A stretch of DNA of 64,000 nucleotides from Myxosarcina sp. GA_180221_E-2-1-MAG-40_15 (GCA_020692205.1 JAIMKV010000015.1:1-64000), one strand, 5' to 3'. Counted from the first letter of the stretch, positions 9,020 to 18,983 are shown. Translations and numbers: made by a program. Notes: a model not told the origin generated them from the sequence alone.

Positions 9020-9766
9020 TTATTCTGGGGTTTCCCCTAAATACACCTCAATTACCCGGGGGTCATTTTGCACCTGATCCATTTTGCCTTCACAAAGTAA
9101 TGCTCCTTGGTGCAATACCGTTACTTTATCAGTGGCAATTTGGCGGACAAACTCCATGTCATGTTCGATCGCCACAATCGAATGACTTTGAGCCAGAGAA
9201 AGTAATAATGCCCCCACGTTTTCGGTTTCTTCATCGGTTAGCCCTGCTGCGGGTTCATCTACTAGTAATAAATCTGGGGATTGTGCCACCAACATACCAA
9301 TTTCTAGGCGTTGCTTTTCTCCATGAGAGAGCAAATTAGCTTGCAAGTTAGCTTTACTATCCAAACCAATGGTTTCTAGTAATCCCCCAACAGTTCTTTT
9401 TTCACTATTATTGGCATGACCAAATAAAGTAGGAAAAACATTTTTATTGCGGTTACAAACTAAATCTAAATTTTCTCTAACAGTTAGATTTAGATATACT
9501 CTAGGAGTTTGAAACTTTCGCCCGATTCCCATCCGAGCTATTTTATATTCTGGTATTTTTTTGAGGTTTTTGCCTTTAAATAATACTCTTCCTTTTGTGG
9601 GTTGAACTTTACCCGTAATCACATCTAAAAAAGTAGTTTTACCTGCCCCGTTGGGGCCGATAATTACCCGTAATTCTCCTGCATCCAAACTAAAATTTAG
9701 ATTATTAAGCGCCTTAAATCCGTCAAAGCTTACCGTTAAATCCTCTATTTCTAAGATCTTACTCAT
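9020..9766 (-). CDS. urtD: urea ABC transporter ATP-binding protein UrtD
   Basis: 248-aa LivG-like ATPase. Walker A GPNGAGKTT spans residues 37-45, a degenerate signature LLSHGEKQRLEIG replaces LSGGQ, and Walker B is LLLVDEPAAGLTDEE. The altered signature is usual in UrtD, which distinguishes it from LivG. It follows urtC with only 2 nt between them, so the two are translationally close. Confidence 0.93.
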   Translation of the reverse strand: MSKILEIEDLTVSFDGFKALNNLNFSLDAGELRVIIGPNGAGKTTFLDVITGKVQPTKGRVLFKGKNLKKIPEYKIARMGIGRKFQTPRVYLNLTVRENLDLVCNRNKNVFPTLFGHANNSEKRTVGGLLETIGLDSKANLQANLLSHGEKQRLEIGMLVAQSPDLLLVDEPAAGLTDEETENVGALLLSLAQSHSIVAIEHDMEFVRQIATDKVTVLHQGALLCEGKMDQVQNDPRVIEVYLGETPE

Positions 9767-9768
9767 GA

Positions 9769-10932
9769 TTATTTTTTCGCTATTGTTTCTCTTTCCTGCT
9801 GGAGTTCAGGATCTTCGACTAAACTAGGATAGGTAGCCAATTTGGGTTGAAGTCCCAAAAGCGATCGCGATTTATGCCAGCCATAACTCGTCCACCAGCC
9901 GACAATCCCATCTGGTAATACTGTGACCACAATTAGGAAGAGCGCGCCTTGGAAAAACAGCCAAATTTCGGGAAAACTTTCACTAAGAAAGGTTTGAGCC
10001 AGTCTGACTAGCATCGTGCCAATAATTGCCCCGATTAATGTTCCTCTGCCTCCTACTGCCACCCAGATTACCATCTCAATCGAGAAAGCAACCTGCATAA
10101 TGCTGGGGGTAATAATTCCTGTTTGAACTGTATATAAAGCTCCTGCAATACCAGCGATCGCGCCCGAGATCGCGAATACCAATACTTTATATCCTGTGGG
10201 ATCGTAACCCGAAAACCTTACCCTAGTCTCATCATCGCGAATTGCTTTGAGTAGGCGACCAAAGCGTCCACTGGTCAACCAGCGACATAGCAGATAAATT
10301 AATATCAAGGAGATGACGGTCACAATATAAAAAGCACGTTGAACTCCAGGAGAACTAACTAGAACCCCAAAAATCCTTTCGGTATCGGTTTTTAAGCCAT
10401 TCGTACCGTTGATTATTTCCTGCTGACCATTGAAAAAATTAAAGAAAACTAACAAAGCTGCCTGGGTTAAAATTGAGAAATAAACCCCTTTAATCCGATT
10501 ACGAAAGACCAAATAGCCAATTAATCCTGCAACTATTCCCGGGATAATAATTAAGGCTAAGATCGTCAACGGAAATGAATAAAATGGTTGCCAAACCCAG
10601 GGCAGTTCTTCTACTCCATAAAGCGTAAAAAATTCTGGTAGCTGTCCTTCAGGTAGTTGCAAATTGAGATGCATCGCCAGGGCATAACCACCGAGGGCAA
10701 AGAAAATACCATGACCCAGACTTAATAAGCCTGTATAACCCCAAATCAGATCGATACCGAGGGCGACAATTGCTAGAGATAAAAAACGACCGATCAAGCG
10801 CAGTCTGAACGCAGGTATAACAGCTGGCAAAATAACGGCAAAAATAATAACTAAGGCGATAATTGTTCCCGTTTCTATGAGTTTATTTCGCTGTTGCTTC
10901 TTCTTGATTGCAATTCCAGTTTCGTTATTCAT
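9769..10932 (-). CDS. urtC: urea ABC transporter permease UrtC
   Basis: 387-aa inner-membrane permease of the LivM type with about nine hydrophobic segments. Recognisable stretches are IDLIWGYTGLLSLGHGIFFALGGYA and YKVLVFAISGAIAGIAGALYTVQTGII, the latter carrying the coupling-helix region for the ATPases. The insertion between the second and third segments (LQLPEGQLPEFFTLYGVEEL) is common in UrtC and absent in LivM. The C-terminus is hydrophilic. Confidence 0.92.
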   Translation of the reverse strand: MNNETGIAIKKKQQRNKLIETGTIIALVIIFAVILPAVIPAFRLRLIGRFLSLAIVALGIDLIWGYTGLLSLGHGIFFALGGYALAMHLNLQLPEGQLPEFFTLYGVEELPWVWQPFYSFPLTILALIIIPGIVAGLIGYLVFRNRIKGVYFSILTQAALLVFFNFFNGQQEIINGTNGLKTDTERIFGVLVSSPGVQRAFYIVTVISLILIYLLCRWLTSGRFGRLLKAIRDDETRVRFSGYDPTGYKVLVFAISGAIAGIAGALYTVQTGIITPSIMQVAFSIEMVIWVAVGGRGTLIGAIIGTMLVRLAQTFLSESFPEIWLFFQGALFLIVVTVLPDGIVGWWTSYGWHKSRSLLGLQPKLATYPSLVEDPELQQERETIAKK

Positions 10933-10956
10933 TATTCATTATTTATGTTTGATTAA

Positions 10957-12117
10957 TTACAGTTCTGCCGTTCTGCCTTTTTGGGGAAATAGCCCCGCAG
11001 GTTTGATTTGAAGGAAAATAATAATTAAGGCAAACACCATAACCTTCGCCATGCTGCTAGTTGCAAAAAACAAAAAGAAATCGATCATCGACTGGGGCGC
11101 ACTGATTGTAGTCAAAAATAAAGCGAGAGTTCCTGAACCAATCAAATAATTCAAAATTCCAATGCCCAAGGCGGCGATAACTGCACCGAGAAGGTTGCCA
11201 ACGCCGCCTACTACCACCACCATAAAAGTATCGATGATATAGTTTTGTCCTGTATTGGGTCCCACTGAACCGAGTAAACTAACGGCGCAGCCAGCAATTC
11301 CTGCTAATCCTGAACCTAAAGCAAAGGTTAGGGCATCGACTTTAGCGGTGGGAATACCCAAACAAGAACTCATGGTGCGATTTTGAGTGACCGAGCGAAT
11401 TCTTAAGCCCCAGGCTGAACGCTGTAAAAACCAATACACTCCCATCAGGCAAAGAATAGTTAAAGCAATAATAAACAAACGGGCATAAGGCATTTGAAAG
11501 CCTAATACTTCCACCCCCCCTCGTAGCCAAGCAGGAGCAGTAACATCGACGTTTCTGGCACTAAACCAGGCATTAGTCAAAGCTGAATTTTGGCTTAATA
11601 AAAAATAAAAAGCGATCGCCACTCCCGCAGCTAGAGGTAATAATAAACTGACAATCTTAGTCCTCATGCTTTCCCAATCAGCACGACTTTTGAGTAACTG
11701 CATGCCACCAAAAAATAACAGACAGAAAATTCCCAAGCAAATAATTAATAACCAGTTAACGCTGCGGACAAACTGCTGTAAGATTAAGCTCACGCCCCAG
11801 GTAGCGAGGAGAGTTTCTAAAGGTCTGCCGTAGAGAAAGCGAATTGCGCCTCGTTCCAAAATTAAGCCGAAAATCGCTGAAACAATAAAGGCAACGGGAA
11901 TCGCTGCAATAATATAAAAACTAAACCAAGGTTCACCCAAAGGCTTGAACACATTTTGAACCACAAAAGTGGCATAAGCCCCCAGCATCATCAATTCGCC
12001 ATGAGCTAGGTTAATTACTCCCATTAGCCCAAAAACAATTGCCAAACCTAACGCGGCAATTAACAATACTGAACCAATACTAATTCCGTTGAATAAACCT
12101 TCAATTAATGTAGACAC
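10957..12117 (-). CDS. urtB: urea ABC transporter permease UrtB
   Basis: 386-aa LivH-type permease that forms the membrane channel with UrtC. The opening SIGSVLLIAALGLAIVFGL, INLAHGELMMLGAY and the coupling region GSGLAGIAGCAVSLLGSVGP are characteristic. A central segment of ~90 residues (ARNVDVTAPAWLRGG) longer than in LivH is typical for UrtB. The gap to urtC is 24 nt. Confidence 0.92.
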   Translation of the reverse strand: MSTLIEGLFNGISIGSVLLIAALGLAIVFGLMGVINLAHGELMMLGAYATFVVQNVFKPLGEPWFSFYIIAAIPVAFIVSAIFGLILERGAIRFLYGRPLETLLATWGVSLILQQFVRSVNWLLIICLGIFCLLFFGGMQLLKSRADWESMRTKIVSLLLPLAAGVAIAFYFLLSQNSALTNAWFSARNVDVTAPAWLRGGVEVLGFQMPYARLFIIALTILCLMGVYWFLQRSAWGLRIRSVTQNRTMSSCLGIPTAKVDALTFALGSGLAGIAGCAVSLLGSVGPNTGQNYIIDTFMVVVVGGVGNLLGAVIAALGIGILNYLIGSGTLALFLTTISAPQSMIDFFLFFATSSMAKVMVFALIIIFLQIKPAGLFPQKGRTAEL

Positions 12118-12191
12118 ATTCTTTATTTCTACTTATTGTTTTTTAGTAGCTAGCCACTAACCACCAGCGACTAGCTTTAATCAATTAAGCC

Positions 12192-13496
12192 TTATGCTGC
12201 TTTGTATTTGCCGCCTTTATTTGGATCGGTCCAGTCACAAGCAAAACCTTTGGTTTCTTTGACATACTGATTCCAGGGGACAGGCTCTAAGGGCCCTTCG
12301 GTAGACCAAACAATGTCAAATAGTCCGTCTTCTCTGACTTCCCCAATCCGCACTGTTTTGGAAATATGATGATTAGGCTGCATTGTCACCTGACCTTCTG
12401 GGGCCGCAAATTTCTGACCTACTGCTGCGGCGCGGACTGGTTCTAAATCGGTAGTACCAGCCTGTTCGACTGCTTGTTTCCACAGGTAAACCATAATGTA
12501 GGCAGCTTCCATTGGGTCGTTAGTGACCCTATCTTCGCCATATTTACTTTTAAAAGCTGTAACAAATTTATCGTTTTGCGGACTTTCTACAGTTTGGAAA
12601 TAGTTCCAAGCGGCATAATGTCCCTGGAGATATTCTGGGCCAATTTGCTTAACTTCTTCTTCGGCAACGCTGACAGACATTACTGGATATTGCTCGGGAG
12701 ACAATCCTGCACCCTGCATTTGTTTGAAGAAGGCGACGTTAGTATCACCATTAAGGCTATTAAAGATCACACCACCATCTGGCAAGGCGACTCTAATTTT
12801 GGTGATAATTGAAGTTACTTCAGTATCTCCCAAGGGTAAGTAATCTTCGCCTACAACTGTACCGCCATTGGCTGCTAATTGTTCTTTAATCACTGTATTA
12901 GCGGTGCGAGGGAAGACATAATCTGACCCGACTAAGAAAAACTCCTTGCCTTTATTTTCTAGCAACCAATCTACGGCTGGCTCAATTTGCTGGTTTGGGG
13001 CTGCGCCTGTATAAAATACGTTTTTCGAGCATTCTTGTCCCTCATATTGAACGGGATACCACAACATATGATTTTTCGATTCAAATACTGGCAACACTGC
13101 TTTACGACTTGCGGATGTCCAACAGCCAAACACCGTCACTACTTTATCCTGGTCGATTAACTTAGCTGCTTTTTCGGCAAAGGTAGACCAATCTGATGCC
13201 CCATCTTCTTGAATCGGAATAATCTGCTTTCCTAAAAGACCACCAGCAGCATTAATTTCGTCGATCGCCATCATTTCTGCATCGACTACAGTGGTTTCGC
13301 TGATTGCCATCGTACCGCTCAAAGAGTGGAGAATGCCAACTTTGATCCCATCCGCCGCAGCAGTTTCAGTAGTAGCAGCTTCAGTATTGGCAGCCGTATC
13401 CCCACCGCCAGCGTCAGCGCAACCCTTCAACAGTAGACTAGCCAAGACTCCTGTGGAGCTGTAAAGTAAAAATTTACGTCTTCCTAATTGTGACAT
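12192..13496 (-). CDS. urtA: urea ABC transporter substrate-binding lipoprotein UrtA
   Basis: 434-aa periplasmic urea-binding protein. The signal sequence has RR at residues 6-7 and a lipobox ending at Cys26 (LLLKGC), followed by an Ala/Thr-rich linker. The mature part starts IKVGILHSLSGTMAISE and contains FGCWTSASRKAVLPVFE and LWYPVQYEGQECSKNVFYTG, which are UrtA-specific blocks that distinguish it from amino-acid binding LivJ. First gene of urtABCDE. Regulation by nitrogen status is likely through the NtcA-type site ~125 nt upstream. Urease genes are not in the window. Confidence 0.95.
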   Translation of the reverse strand: MSQLGRRKFLLYSSTGVLASLLLKGCADAGGGDTAANTEAATTETAAADGIKVGILHSLSGTMAISETTVVDAEMMAIDEINAAGGLLGKQIIPIQEDGASDWSTFAEKAAKLIDQDKVVTVFGCWTSASRKAVLPVFESKNHMLWYPVQYEGQECSKNVFYTGAAPNQQIEPAVDWLLENKGKEFFLVGSDYVFPRTANTVIKEQLAANGGTVVGEDYLPLGDTEVTSIITKIRVALPDGGVIFNSLNGDTNVAFFKQMQGAGLSPEQYPVMSVSVAEEEVKQIGPEYLQGHYAAWNYFQTVESPQNDKFVTAFKSKYGEDRVTNDPMEAAYIMVYLWKQAVEQAGTTDLEPVRAAAVGQKFAAPEGQVTMQPNHHISKTVRIGEVREDGLFDIVWSTEGPLEPVPWNQYVKETKGFACDWTDPNKGGKYKAA

Positions 13497-13618
13497 GATC
13501 TTAAATATCTCGAATGTATCTAAACCTCTTTTGTTACCCGCTTTGCGCTTGAGTAAGAAAAAACTTGTTAGACTTTAAATGTGAGTAAATTACGAAATAT
13601 TATTCCGTGGGGAAAATT
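13497..13618 (-). promoter_or_regulatory. urtA leader and promoter region
   Basis: This 122-bp stretch between urtA and the NtcA-type site should hold the transcription start. A TAATAT hexamer (minus strand, 13597-13602) is the best -10 candidate but is 16 nt from the NtcA site, closer than the usual ~22. The exact start is therefore uncertain. Confidence 0.35.
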
Positions 13619-13632
13619 GTACTCTTTAATAC
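13619..13632 (-). promoter_or_regulatory. NtcA-type binding site upstream of urtABCDE
   Basis: GTA-CTCTTTAA-TAC fits the NtcA palindrome GTA-N8-TAC exactly. It lies 122 nt upstream of the urtA start. NtcA control of urt operons is established in other cyanobacteria, which supports the call; the spacing to a -10 element is imperfect. The remaining spacer to 13901 is AT-rich with no other signal I can name. Confidence 0.6.
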
Positions 13633-13901
13633 CAAAAAAAAAGCAGCGTTAGATACAAAAAAAAGATCCAATTTATACTCTGGTAATAGTTTGCTCAAAT
13701 AAGCAGTCTTAGATCGCAGCAAGAATCGATTAAATCATTATTATTGCCGATATTAATGACAATAAGATCTTTATATTTGCTACAGAATTATCTGGCAAAA
13801 TACTTAGATTAATTAATTTCTGCTTCAGATCACAAACATTTGTCGTTAGAGCAATAAGATTGCAGCTTTATTTAGCCTCTAGAGTCTGATTTACGCTTAA
13901 A

Positions 13902-15260
13902 TTGGAAAAGAACGCAACTATATCTTTCTGCCAAATCCAAATTCAGTATTTTAACAGTTTGAAAAGTTTTTATCAGCGCAACTATAGAGGTTTAATCAAC
14001 AATTTTATGGCGATTGGACTAGTATGTCTAATGCTAGTTACTGGCTGTAGTAATATTAATCAAACAGACGAGCCTGGTATTACTAAAATAACCTTTTGGC
14101 ACGGGATTAATCCTCCAGAAAATCGGGATATCTTTGCCAAATTAGTCAATGAATTTAATCAAAATAACCCAGATCTTGAAGTTGAAGCGTTGTACATTGG
14201 TCAACCCGATGCCCAGCTACCTAAAATACTAGCTGCTACGGTTAGCGAACAACCCCCTGATATCCTTTGGTTTGTGGCGCAAATTGCGGGGAAGTTAAAT
14301 CAGCTAGGTGCATTGTTGCCTTTAGAAGATTGGTTAGACAATTCAGCAATTAAAACCGAAATAGATCCAGCTATGTTTGACTCGATGGAGTTAGACGGAC
14401 ATATTTTATCTGTTCCCTTTGCCACGAATAATGCTGCGGTATTTTATCGCCCTAGTTTATTTAAGCAGGCAGGAATTGAAGCTGTTCCTCAAACTTGGTC
14501 GGAGTTACACCAAACGGCAAAAAAACTAACTCAGGATACGGATAATGATCGTCGTATCGATCAACATGGCATTTATTTATCTTTAGGTAAGGAAGAATGG
14601 ACGGTATTTACCTGGTTACCATTTATTTATAGCGCAGGAGGGGATTTATTAGTAGAAGGACAGCCCGATTTAGTTAATCCTGGTGCGATCGCTGCACTAC
14701 AGTTCGGCGCCGATTTAGTTCAAGATCAGGTAGCTATCTTATCCCCACCCGAAAGGGGTTACGAGATCGATGACTTTATCGCCGGCAAAGTGGCAATGCA
14801 GATTACAGGCCCTTGGACACTGGCTCAGTTAAAGTTAGCTGATATCGATTATGGTGTCTTTCCTATACCTGTGGCTAACCAACCTGCTGCGGTAATTGGT
14901 GGTGAAAATTTATTTGTCTTTAAAACCACCCCAGAGAGAGAACAAGCTAGTTTAAGATTTCTCGAATATATCTTGAGCGAAAAATTTCAGACAACTTGGG
15001 CATTAGAGACAGGTTATTTACCCGTGAATACTAAATCTCAACAGAGTGAATCGTATCAAAACTTTGTCAGCGAAAACCTTGTGGTTAAAGTATTCTTAGA
15101 GCAGATGCACTATGCCAAATCTCGTCCGATCATTTCTCAGTACAATCGGCTTTCCGAAAATTTAGGTAGGGCAATTGAAGCCAGTTTGTTGCTGAAACAA
15201 ACTCCCGCAGAAGCATTAAAGCGATCGCAACAGCGTTTAGAATTAATCTTTGGGGATTGA
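13902..15260 (+). CDS. extracellular solute-binding protein, family 1 (sugar type)
   Basis: MalE-like periplasmic lipoprotein of an ABC importer. After an N-terminal hydrophobic segment with a lipobox (LMLVTGC) comes ITFWHGINPPENRDIFAKLV, then the family core DGHILSVPFATNNAAVFYR and AMQITGPWTLAQLK. The start is uncertain: TTG 13902 gives a long charged leader, and ATG 14007 (MAIGLVCLMLV) gives a leader lacking positive charge. A TTG start with RNYRGLINN before the hydrophobic core makes the better signal peptide. No permease genes are adjacent, so it relies on a distant transporter. Confidence 0.85.
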   Translation: MEKNATISFCQIQIQYFNSLKSFYQRNYRGLINNFMAIGLVCLMLVTGCSNINQTDEPGITKITFWHGINPPENRDIFAKLVNEFNQNNPDLEVEALYIGQPDAQLPKILAATVSEQPPDILWFVAQIAGKLNQLGALLPLEDWLDNSAIKTEIDPAMFDSMELDGHILSVPFATNNAAVFYRPSLFKQAGIEAVPQTWSELHQTAKKLTQDTDNDRRIDQHGIYLSLGKEEWTVFTWLPFIYSAGGDLLVEGQPDLVNPGAIAALQFGADLVQDQVAILSPPERGYEIDDFIAGKVAMQITGPWTLAQLKLADIDYGVFPIPVANQPAAVIGGENLFVFKTTPEREQASLRFLEYILSEKFQTTWALETGYLPVNTKSQQSESYQNFVSENLVVKVFLEQMHYAKSRPIISQYNRLSENLGRAIEASLLLKQTPAEALKRSQQRLELIFGD

Positions 15261-15356
15261 TCACTAAAACATTGGCGAGTTGAAGTATGAAGTATGAAGC
15301 GTATAGCTTTAGTCTACTAAACGTCGTATTGTATTGTAAGTGCTTAAATTTTTGAT

Positions 15357-16262
15357 ATGAAAAAGCTGTTTGTAGATCGGCTAATTGAGCAAATTCGTCG
15401 CAAGAAGACTCCTTGTATTGTCGGATTAGATCCCGCATTAGGAAGAATGCCCAATCGCTGGTTACAAAGACAGGGAATCAACCAGCAAAGTAGCTTAGCC
15501 GACTGTGCTGAAGCAATTTATCAATATAATCTGCTAGTGTTAGATGCGATCGCCGATCTTGTTCCTGCGGTAAAACCTCAGAGTGCCTACTACGAGTTAT
15601 TTGGTTCGGCGGGAATTGTCGCCTTAGAAAAAACTATTACGGCGGCGCGCGATCGCGGTTTATTGGTTGTATTAGATGTCAAGCGAGGTGATATTGCTGC
15701 TACCGCCACGGCTTATGCTCAAAGCTATCTAGCTGGTGAACCCCCTCGTCCTCTGGAAGCTGATGCTATCACCATTGTTCCTTACTTAGGTAAAGATTGT
15801 CTTGATCCTTTCTTCGAGTCAGCAACCAAATGGGGTAAAGGGATTTTTGTCTGTGTGAAAACCTCCAATCCTGGCGCATCGATAGTTCAAGAACAACAGA
15901 TCGGCGATCGCTATCTCTACGAAATCATTGCTGATTTAATTAAACCTGCTTCAGATCACAGTATTGGCGAATCTGGCTATAGCGGTATTGGTGCAGTAGT
16001 CGGCGCAACCTATCCCGAAGCAGCACAACGCTTGCGTAAACAGTTACCCAATAGTCTATTTCTTGTCCCAGGTGTTGGCGCACAAGGAGGCGGTAAAGAA
16101 GGTATTAGAGCCTGTTTTAATCCCGATGGTTTAGGTGCAGTTGTCAGTAGTTCGAGGGCGATTATGTATCCCCATCAATACAGTGATGCAGATTCAACTA
16201 CAGAAACAATTAGACAAGCTGCTGTAGATTTAATTAGTCAGGTAAATGAAATATTAAAGTGA
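15357..16262 (+). CDS. pyrF: orotidine-5'-phosphate decarboxylase (long form)
   Basis: 301 aa, final step of UMP synthesis: OMP to UMP plus CO2. The active-site motif is VLDVKRGDIAATATAYA, with the catalytic Asp-Lys-Asp array, preceded by VKPQSAYYELFG and followed by the phosphate-binding GVGAQGGGKEGIRACF. It belongs to the longer PyrF subfamily (about 270-310 aa) common in actinobacteria and cyanobacteria rather than the ~230-aa type. It starts 96 nt after the binding-protein gene. Confidence 0.95.
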   Translation: MKKLFVDRLIEQIRRKKTPCIVGLDPALGRMPNRWLQRQGINQQSSLADCAEAIYQYNLLVLDAIADLVPAVKPQSAYYELFGSAGIVALEKTITAARDRGLLVVLDVKRGDIAATATAYAQSYLAGEPPRPLEADAITIVPYLGKDCLDPFFESATKWGKGIFVCVKTSNPGASIVQEQQIGDRYLYEIIADLIKPASDHSIGESGYSGIGAVVGATYPEAAQRLRKQLPNSLFLVPGVGAQGGGKEGIRACFNPDGLGAVVSSSRAIMYPHQYSDADSTTETIRQAAVDLISQVNEILK

Positions 16263-16309
16263 CAGCAGGCACCGCATTCCGCGGTAATAATCGAAAATAC
16301 GGTCAAAGA

Positions 16310-16324
16310 AGAAACCGAGTTTCT
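16310..16324. terminator. small hairpin between pyrF and usp
   Basis: AGAAAC-CGA-GTTTCT forms a 6-bp stem with a 3-nt loop between two convergent genes. A close relative of this sequence is common as an intergenic hairpin in cyanobacteria. No long T run follows, so its strength is uncertain. Confidence 0.4.
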
Positions 16325-16364
16325 CAATCAGATAAATTTGATCAATCTTCATGACGAGTTACTT

Positions 16365-16790
16365 TTATTTGAGAACCAGAACTGGACAAGGAGACAATCG
16401 CACCACTCTTTCTGCTACCGAACCCAGTAAAAAACGACTAACGCCCTTATGCCCATGGGAAGGTAATACGATTAGGTCGGCTGCTATTTCCTTGGCACAG
16501 TCGATAATTTCCGTACTCGGATCGCCAATGGCAACCTGAATCTTCACCTCTTTATATCCCATTTCCCCCAGCTTCTGGGCGAGAAAGTCTTTGACCTTAT
16601 CTTTTCTTTGGTGATCATTGAGAGTATTCCACATCGCTGCTGGATCGGCTGGATGTAGGGGGGTAAGAACATGAATCAAGGTTAAAGATGTTTCAGCTGC
16701 AACAAATTCCTTGGCTGGAGAGATCGCTTCATAGGACAGTTCGGAAAAATCAAGGGGAATCAGTACAGATTGTTTTTTGAGCCAACTCAT
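16365..16790 (-). CDS. universal stress protein (UspA family)
   Basis: 141 aa, single Usp domain. The nucleotide-binding loop GHKGVSRFLLGSVAERV matches G-X2-G-X9-G-S, so it is likely an ATP-binding member. The N-terminal VLIPLDFSELSYEAI strand-loop and the closing CPVLVLK strand are typical. It lies 14 nt downstream of the AGCS symporter gene on the same strand, so the two probably form an operon and the Usp may modulate or report on the transporter. Confidence 0.93.
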   Translation of the reverse strand: MSWLKKQSVLIPLDFSELSYEAISPAKEFVAAETSLTLIHVLTPLHPADPAAMWNTLNDHQRKDKVKDFLAQKLGEMGYKEVKIQVAIGDPSTEIIDCAKEIAADLIVLPSHGHKGVSRFLLGSVAERVVRLSPCPVLVLK

Positions 16791-16804
16791 ATTAATATCT
16801 CCAT

Positions 16805-18358
16805 CTATTTAAGAACAGGTTCTCTAACTTTTTCAAGCTCTGTTAACATCGCCCCAGATTTTAAGCGAGACATGTAGTCATTTAGTTCTCTAGCAATTAG
16901 TCCAGACATCAAAAAACAGCCCAGGAGGTTAGGCAAAGACATCGCTAGTGCCATAATATCGCTAAAGTCGAGAACAGGACCAAGATTGACTACCGTACCG
17001 ACGAAGACGCAAAGTAAAAATATTACTTTGTAAACATTCACAGTGCGATCGCCAAAGAGAAATGCCCAAGCTTGCTGTCCATAGTAACTCCAGGAAATCA
17101 TCGTGGAAAGGGCAAATAGAAACCCTGCTACAGCGATCACATAAGGAAACCAGCTAATAACCGTTTCAAATGATGCCGCAGATAGTTGCGCTCCATCGAG
17201 ATCGGTAGAGTTTGGATCGGCATAAACCCCAGTCAAAATAATCACAATTGCCGTCAGATTACAAATAAATATTGTGTCGATAAATGGCTCTAGCAAAGCA
17301 ACTACACCCTCTCTAACTGGTTCGTCGGTACGAGCTGCCGAGTGAGCGATCGCTGCTGAACCTAAACCCGCTTCGTTGGAAAAAGCAGCCCGTTGAAATC
17401 CAACCACAATCGCGCCGATAGCTCCTCCTGCAACTGCTTCTGGACTAAATGCCGTTCTGATAATTGTGGCGATCGCCTCTGGAACTGCGGTTATATTGAC
17501 TAAAATTACCCAAAAGCAAGCGAGGGCATAAATTACCGCCATGGCTGGGACTAAAACCCCTGCTACTGCACCGATGCGTTCGATACCGCCGATAATTACT
17601 AACCCCACAACTGCTGCTAAGATAATGCCAAACAACCAGCTGTAGTTCTCTAAAAAAGGTAAAACGTTTGATACGGCGGCAAATGCCTGATTTGCCTGAA
17701 ACATATTGCCAATTCCTAAGCTGCCGATCGCACAGAAAACGGCAAAAATTACTGACAGTGCTTTACCCAAACCCGTCATGCCCATCGCCGATAAACCACG
17801 ATTGAGGTAATACATCGGACCACCGCCTACCGTTCCATCGGGCTTAATAATGCGATACTTTTGACCGAGAGTACATTCGGCAAACTTACTCGACATACCT
17901 AAAAAGCCAGCCATAGTCATCCAAAAAGCTGCTCCTGGTCCACCTAACCGAATGGCGATCGCCACTCCAGCAATATTACCAATACCTACCGTACCAGAAA
18001 GGGCTGCGGCTAAAGCTTGGAAATGAGACACATCTCCTTCGTCGTTAGGATCGTCATATTTACCTCGCACTACATCAATAGCGTGTTTGAAGGCACGAAG
18101 ATTAATAAATTTTAAACGTAAAGTAAAAAATATTCCTCCACTAATTAACCACAGCACGATCAGTGGCATCCCATTTTCACCACCAATTTTAAAGTAGAAA
18201 AACAAATTGAGTACGTCAACAATTTTTTGAAATACTGCTTCTATTCCTCCCAAAAAACCACTGTTTGCCGCTTGAGCTAAGGCAACTTGAGGTGTCAAAA
18301 TTACTAACAAAACGAGCAACCAAAAATACCTTTTAAATCGAAATACTAGCTGATCCAT
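16805..18358 (-). CDS. AGCS family sodium:alanine/glycine symporter
   Basis: 517-aa membrane protein that imports small neutral amino acids with sodium. About ten transmembrane segments follow a hydrophobic leader. Family blocks are DEGDVSHFQALAAALSGTVGIGNIAGVA (sodium and substrate site), GPMYYLNRGL, and GFQRAAFSNEAGLGSAAIAHSAA. The substrate cannot be told from sequence. Its neighbour on one side is a universal stress gene and on the other, 625 bp away, an aminotransferase, which hints at amino-acid scavenging. Confidence 0.93.
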   Translation of the reverse strand: MDQLVFRFKRYFWLLVLLVILTPQVALAQAANSGFLGGIEAVFQKIVDVLNLFFYFKIGGENGMPLIVLWLISGGIFFTLRLKFINLRAFKHAIDVVRGKYDDPNDEGDVSHFQALAAALSGTVGIGNIAGVAIAIRLGGPGAAFWMTMAGFLGMSSKFAECTLGQKYRIIKPDGTVGGGPMYYLNRGLSAMGMTGLGKALSVIFAVFCAIGSLGIGNMFQANQAFAAVSNVLPFLENYSWLFGIILAAVVGLVIIGGIERIGAVAGVLVPAMAVIYALACFWVILVNITAVPEAIATIIRTAFSPEAVAGGAIGAIVVGFQRAAFSNEAGLGSAAIAHSAARTDEPVREGVVALLEPFIDTIFICNLTAIVIILTGVYADPNSTDLDGAQLSAASFETVISWFPYVIAVAGFLFALSTMISWSYYGQQAWAFLFGDRTVNVYKVIFLLCVFVGTVVNLGPVLDFSDIMALAMSLPNLLGCFLMSGLIARELNDYMSRLKSGAMLTELEKVREPVLK

Positions 18359-18983
18359 AACTTTATTTACTCAAATAATCTATATTTCGTGATATTTTTA
18401 CTTTAAAAACGGATATCGATATTGCCAATTTAAGATGCCATTGTTGCTGTTAAAAATATTTTTAGGTTATCAGCATTAGTTTGCAACTATTTATTCCAAA
18501 AAACTGTAATTAAATATACTCTTTTGACCGATAGCTATCAGCAATACCAAGCTAAGAATATATTTAACTTTAGTAAAATAAGAGGATAATTAAATAATTT
18601 AAAAGTATTTATCTTGAAGATTAATCAAATATTTTTGCTTGGTAACTTAATCAATATGGTAATTGAGCGTGCAATTCGCTCAACCACAGGCGCGTTACCC
18701 GCATTGATTATCGGCAAACTAAATAATTTAAATTTAGCTTAAGTTTTATTATTACTAATTATCATTAATCAAAAATAGTTAGAGTAAATTATTTATTACG
18801 AAAAATTTTAGGTTAAAAAATCAATGTATCTATCAACCTATTACTTGATTTAAATATATTTACTATCAATTATTTGGTTCTAAAAACTTTATATTGAGCC
18901 AGTATAGTTTTGATTTTAGTTAATTAACTGTCCACCCAAACTAATAAGTTCAAATAGATGGACAGAGATGATAATTTGTTAGT
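18359..18983. other. 625-bp AT-rich spacer
   Basis: Very AT-rich, with many TTTAA/TTAAT runs. A 43-codon open frame on the plus strand (TTG 18614 to TAA 18742) has no family features and an implausible start, so I do not call it. No hairpin with a T run is evident. It should contain the promoter of the AGCS operon near 18360-18450. Confidence 0.45.

Noticed and set aside
9004-9339. 111-codon frame on the plus strand inside urtD
   Set aside because: Antisense shadow of a well-supported gene; composition follows urtD codons.
18614-18742. 43-codon open frame in the AT-rich spacer
   Set aside because: TTG start, no ribosome binding site, sequence not recognisable; AT-rich DNA gives such frames by chance.
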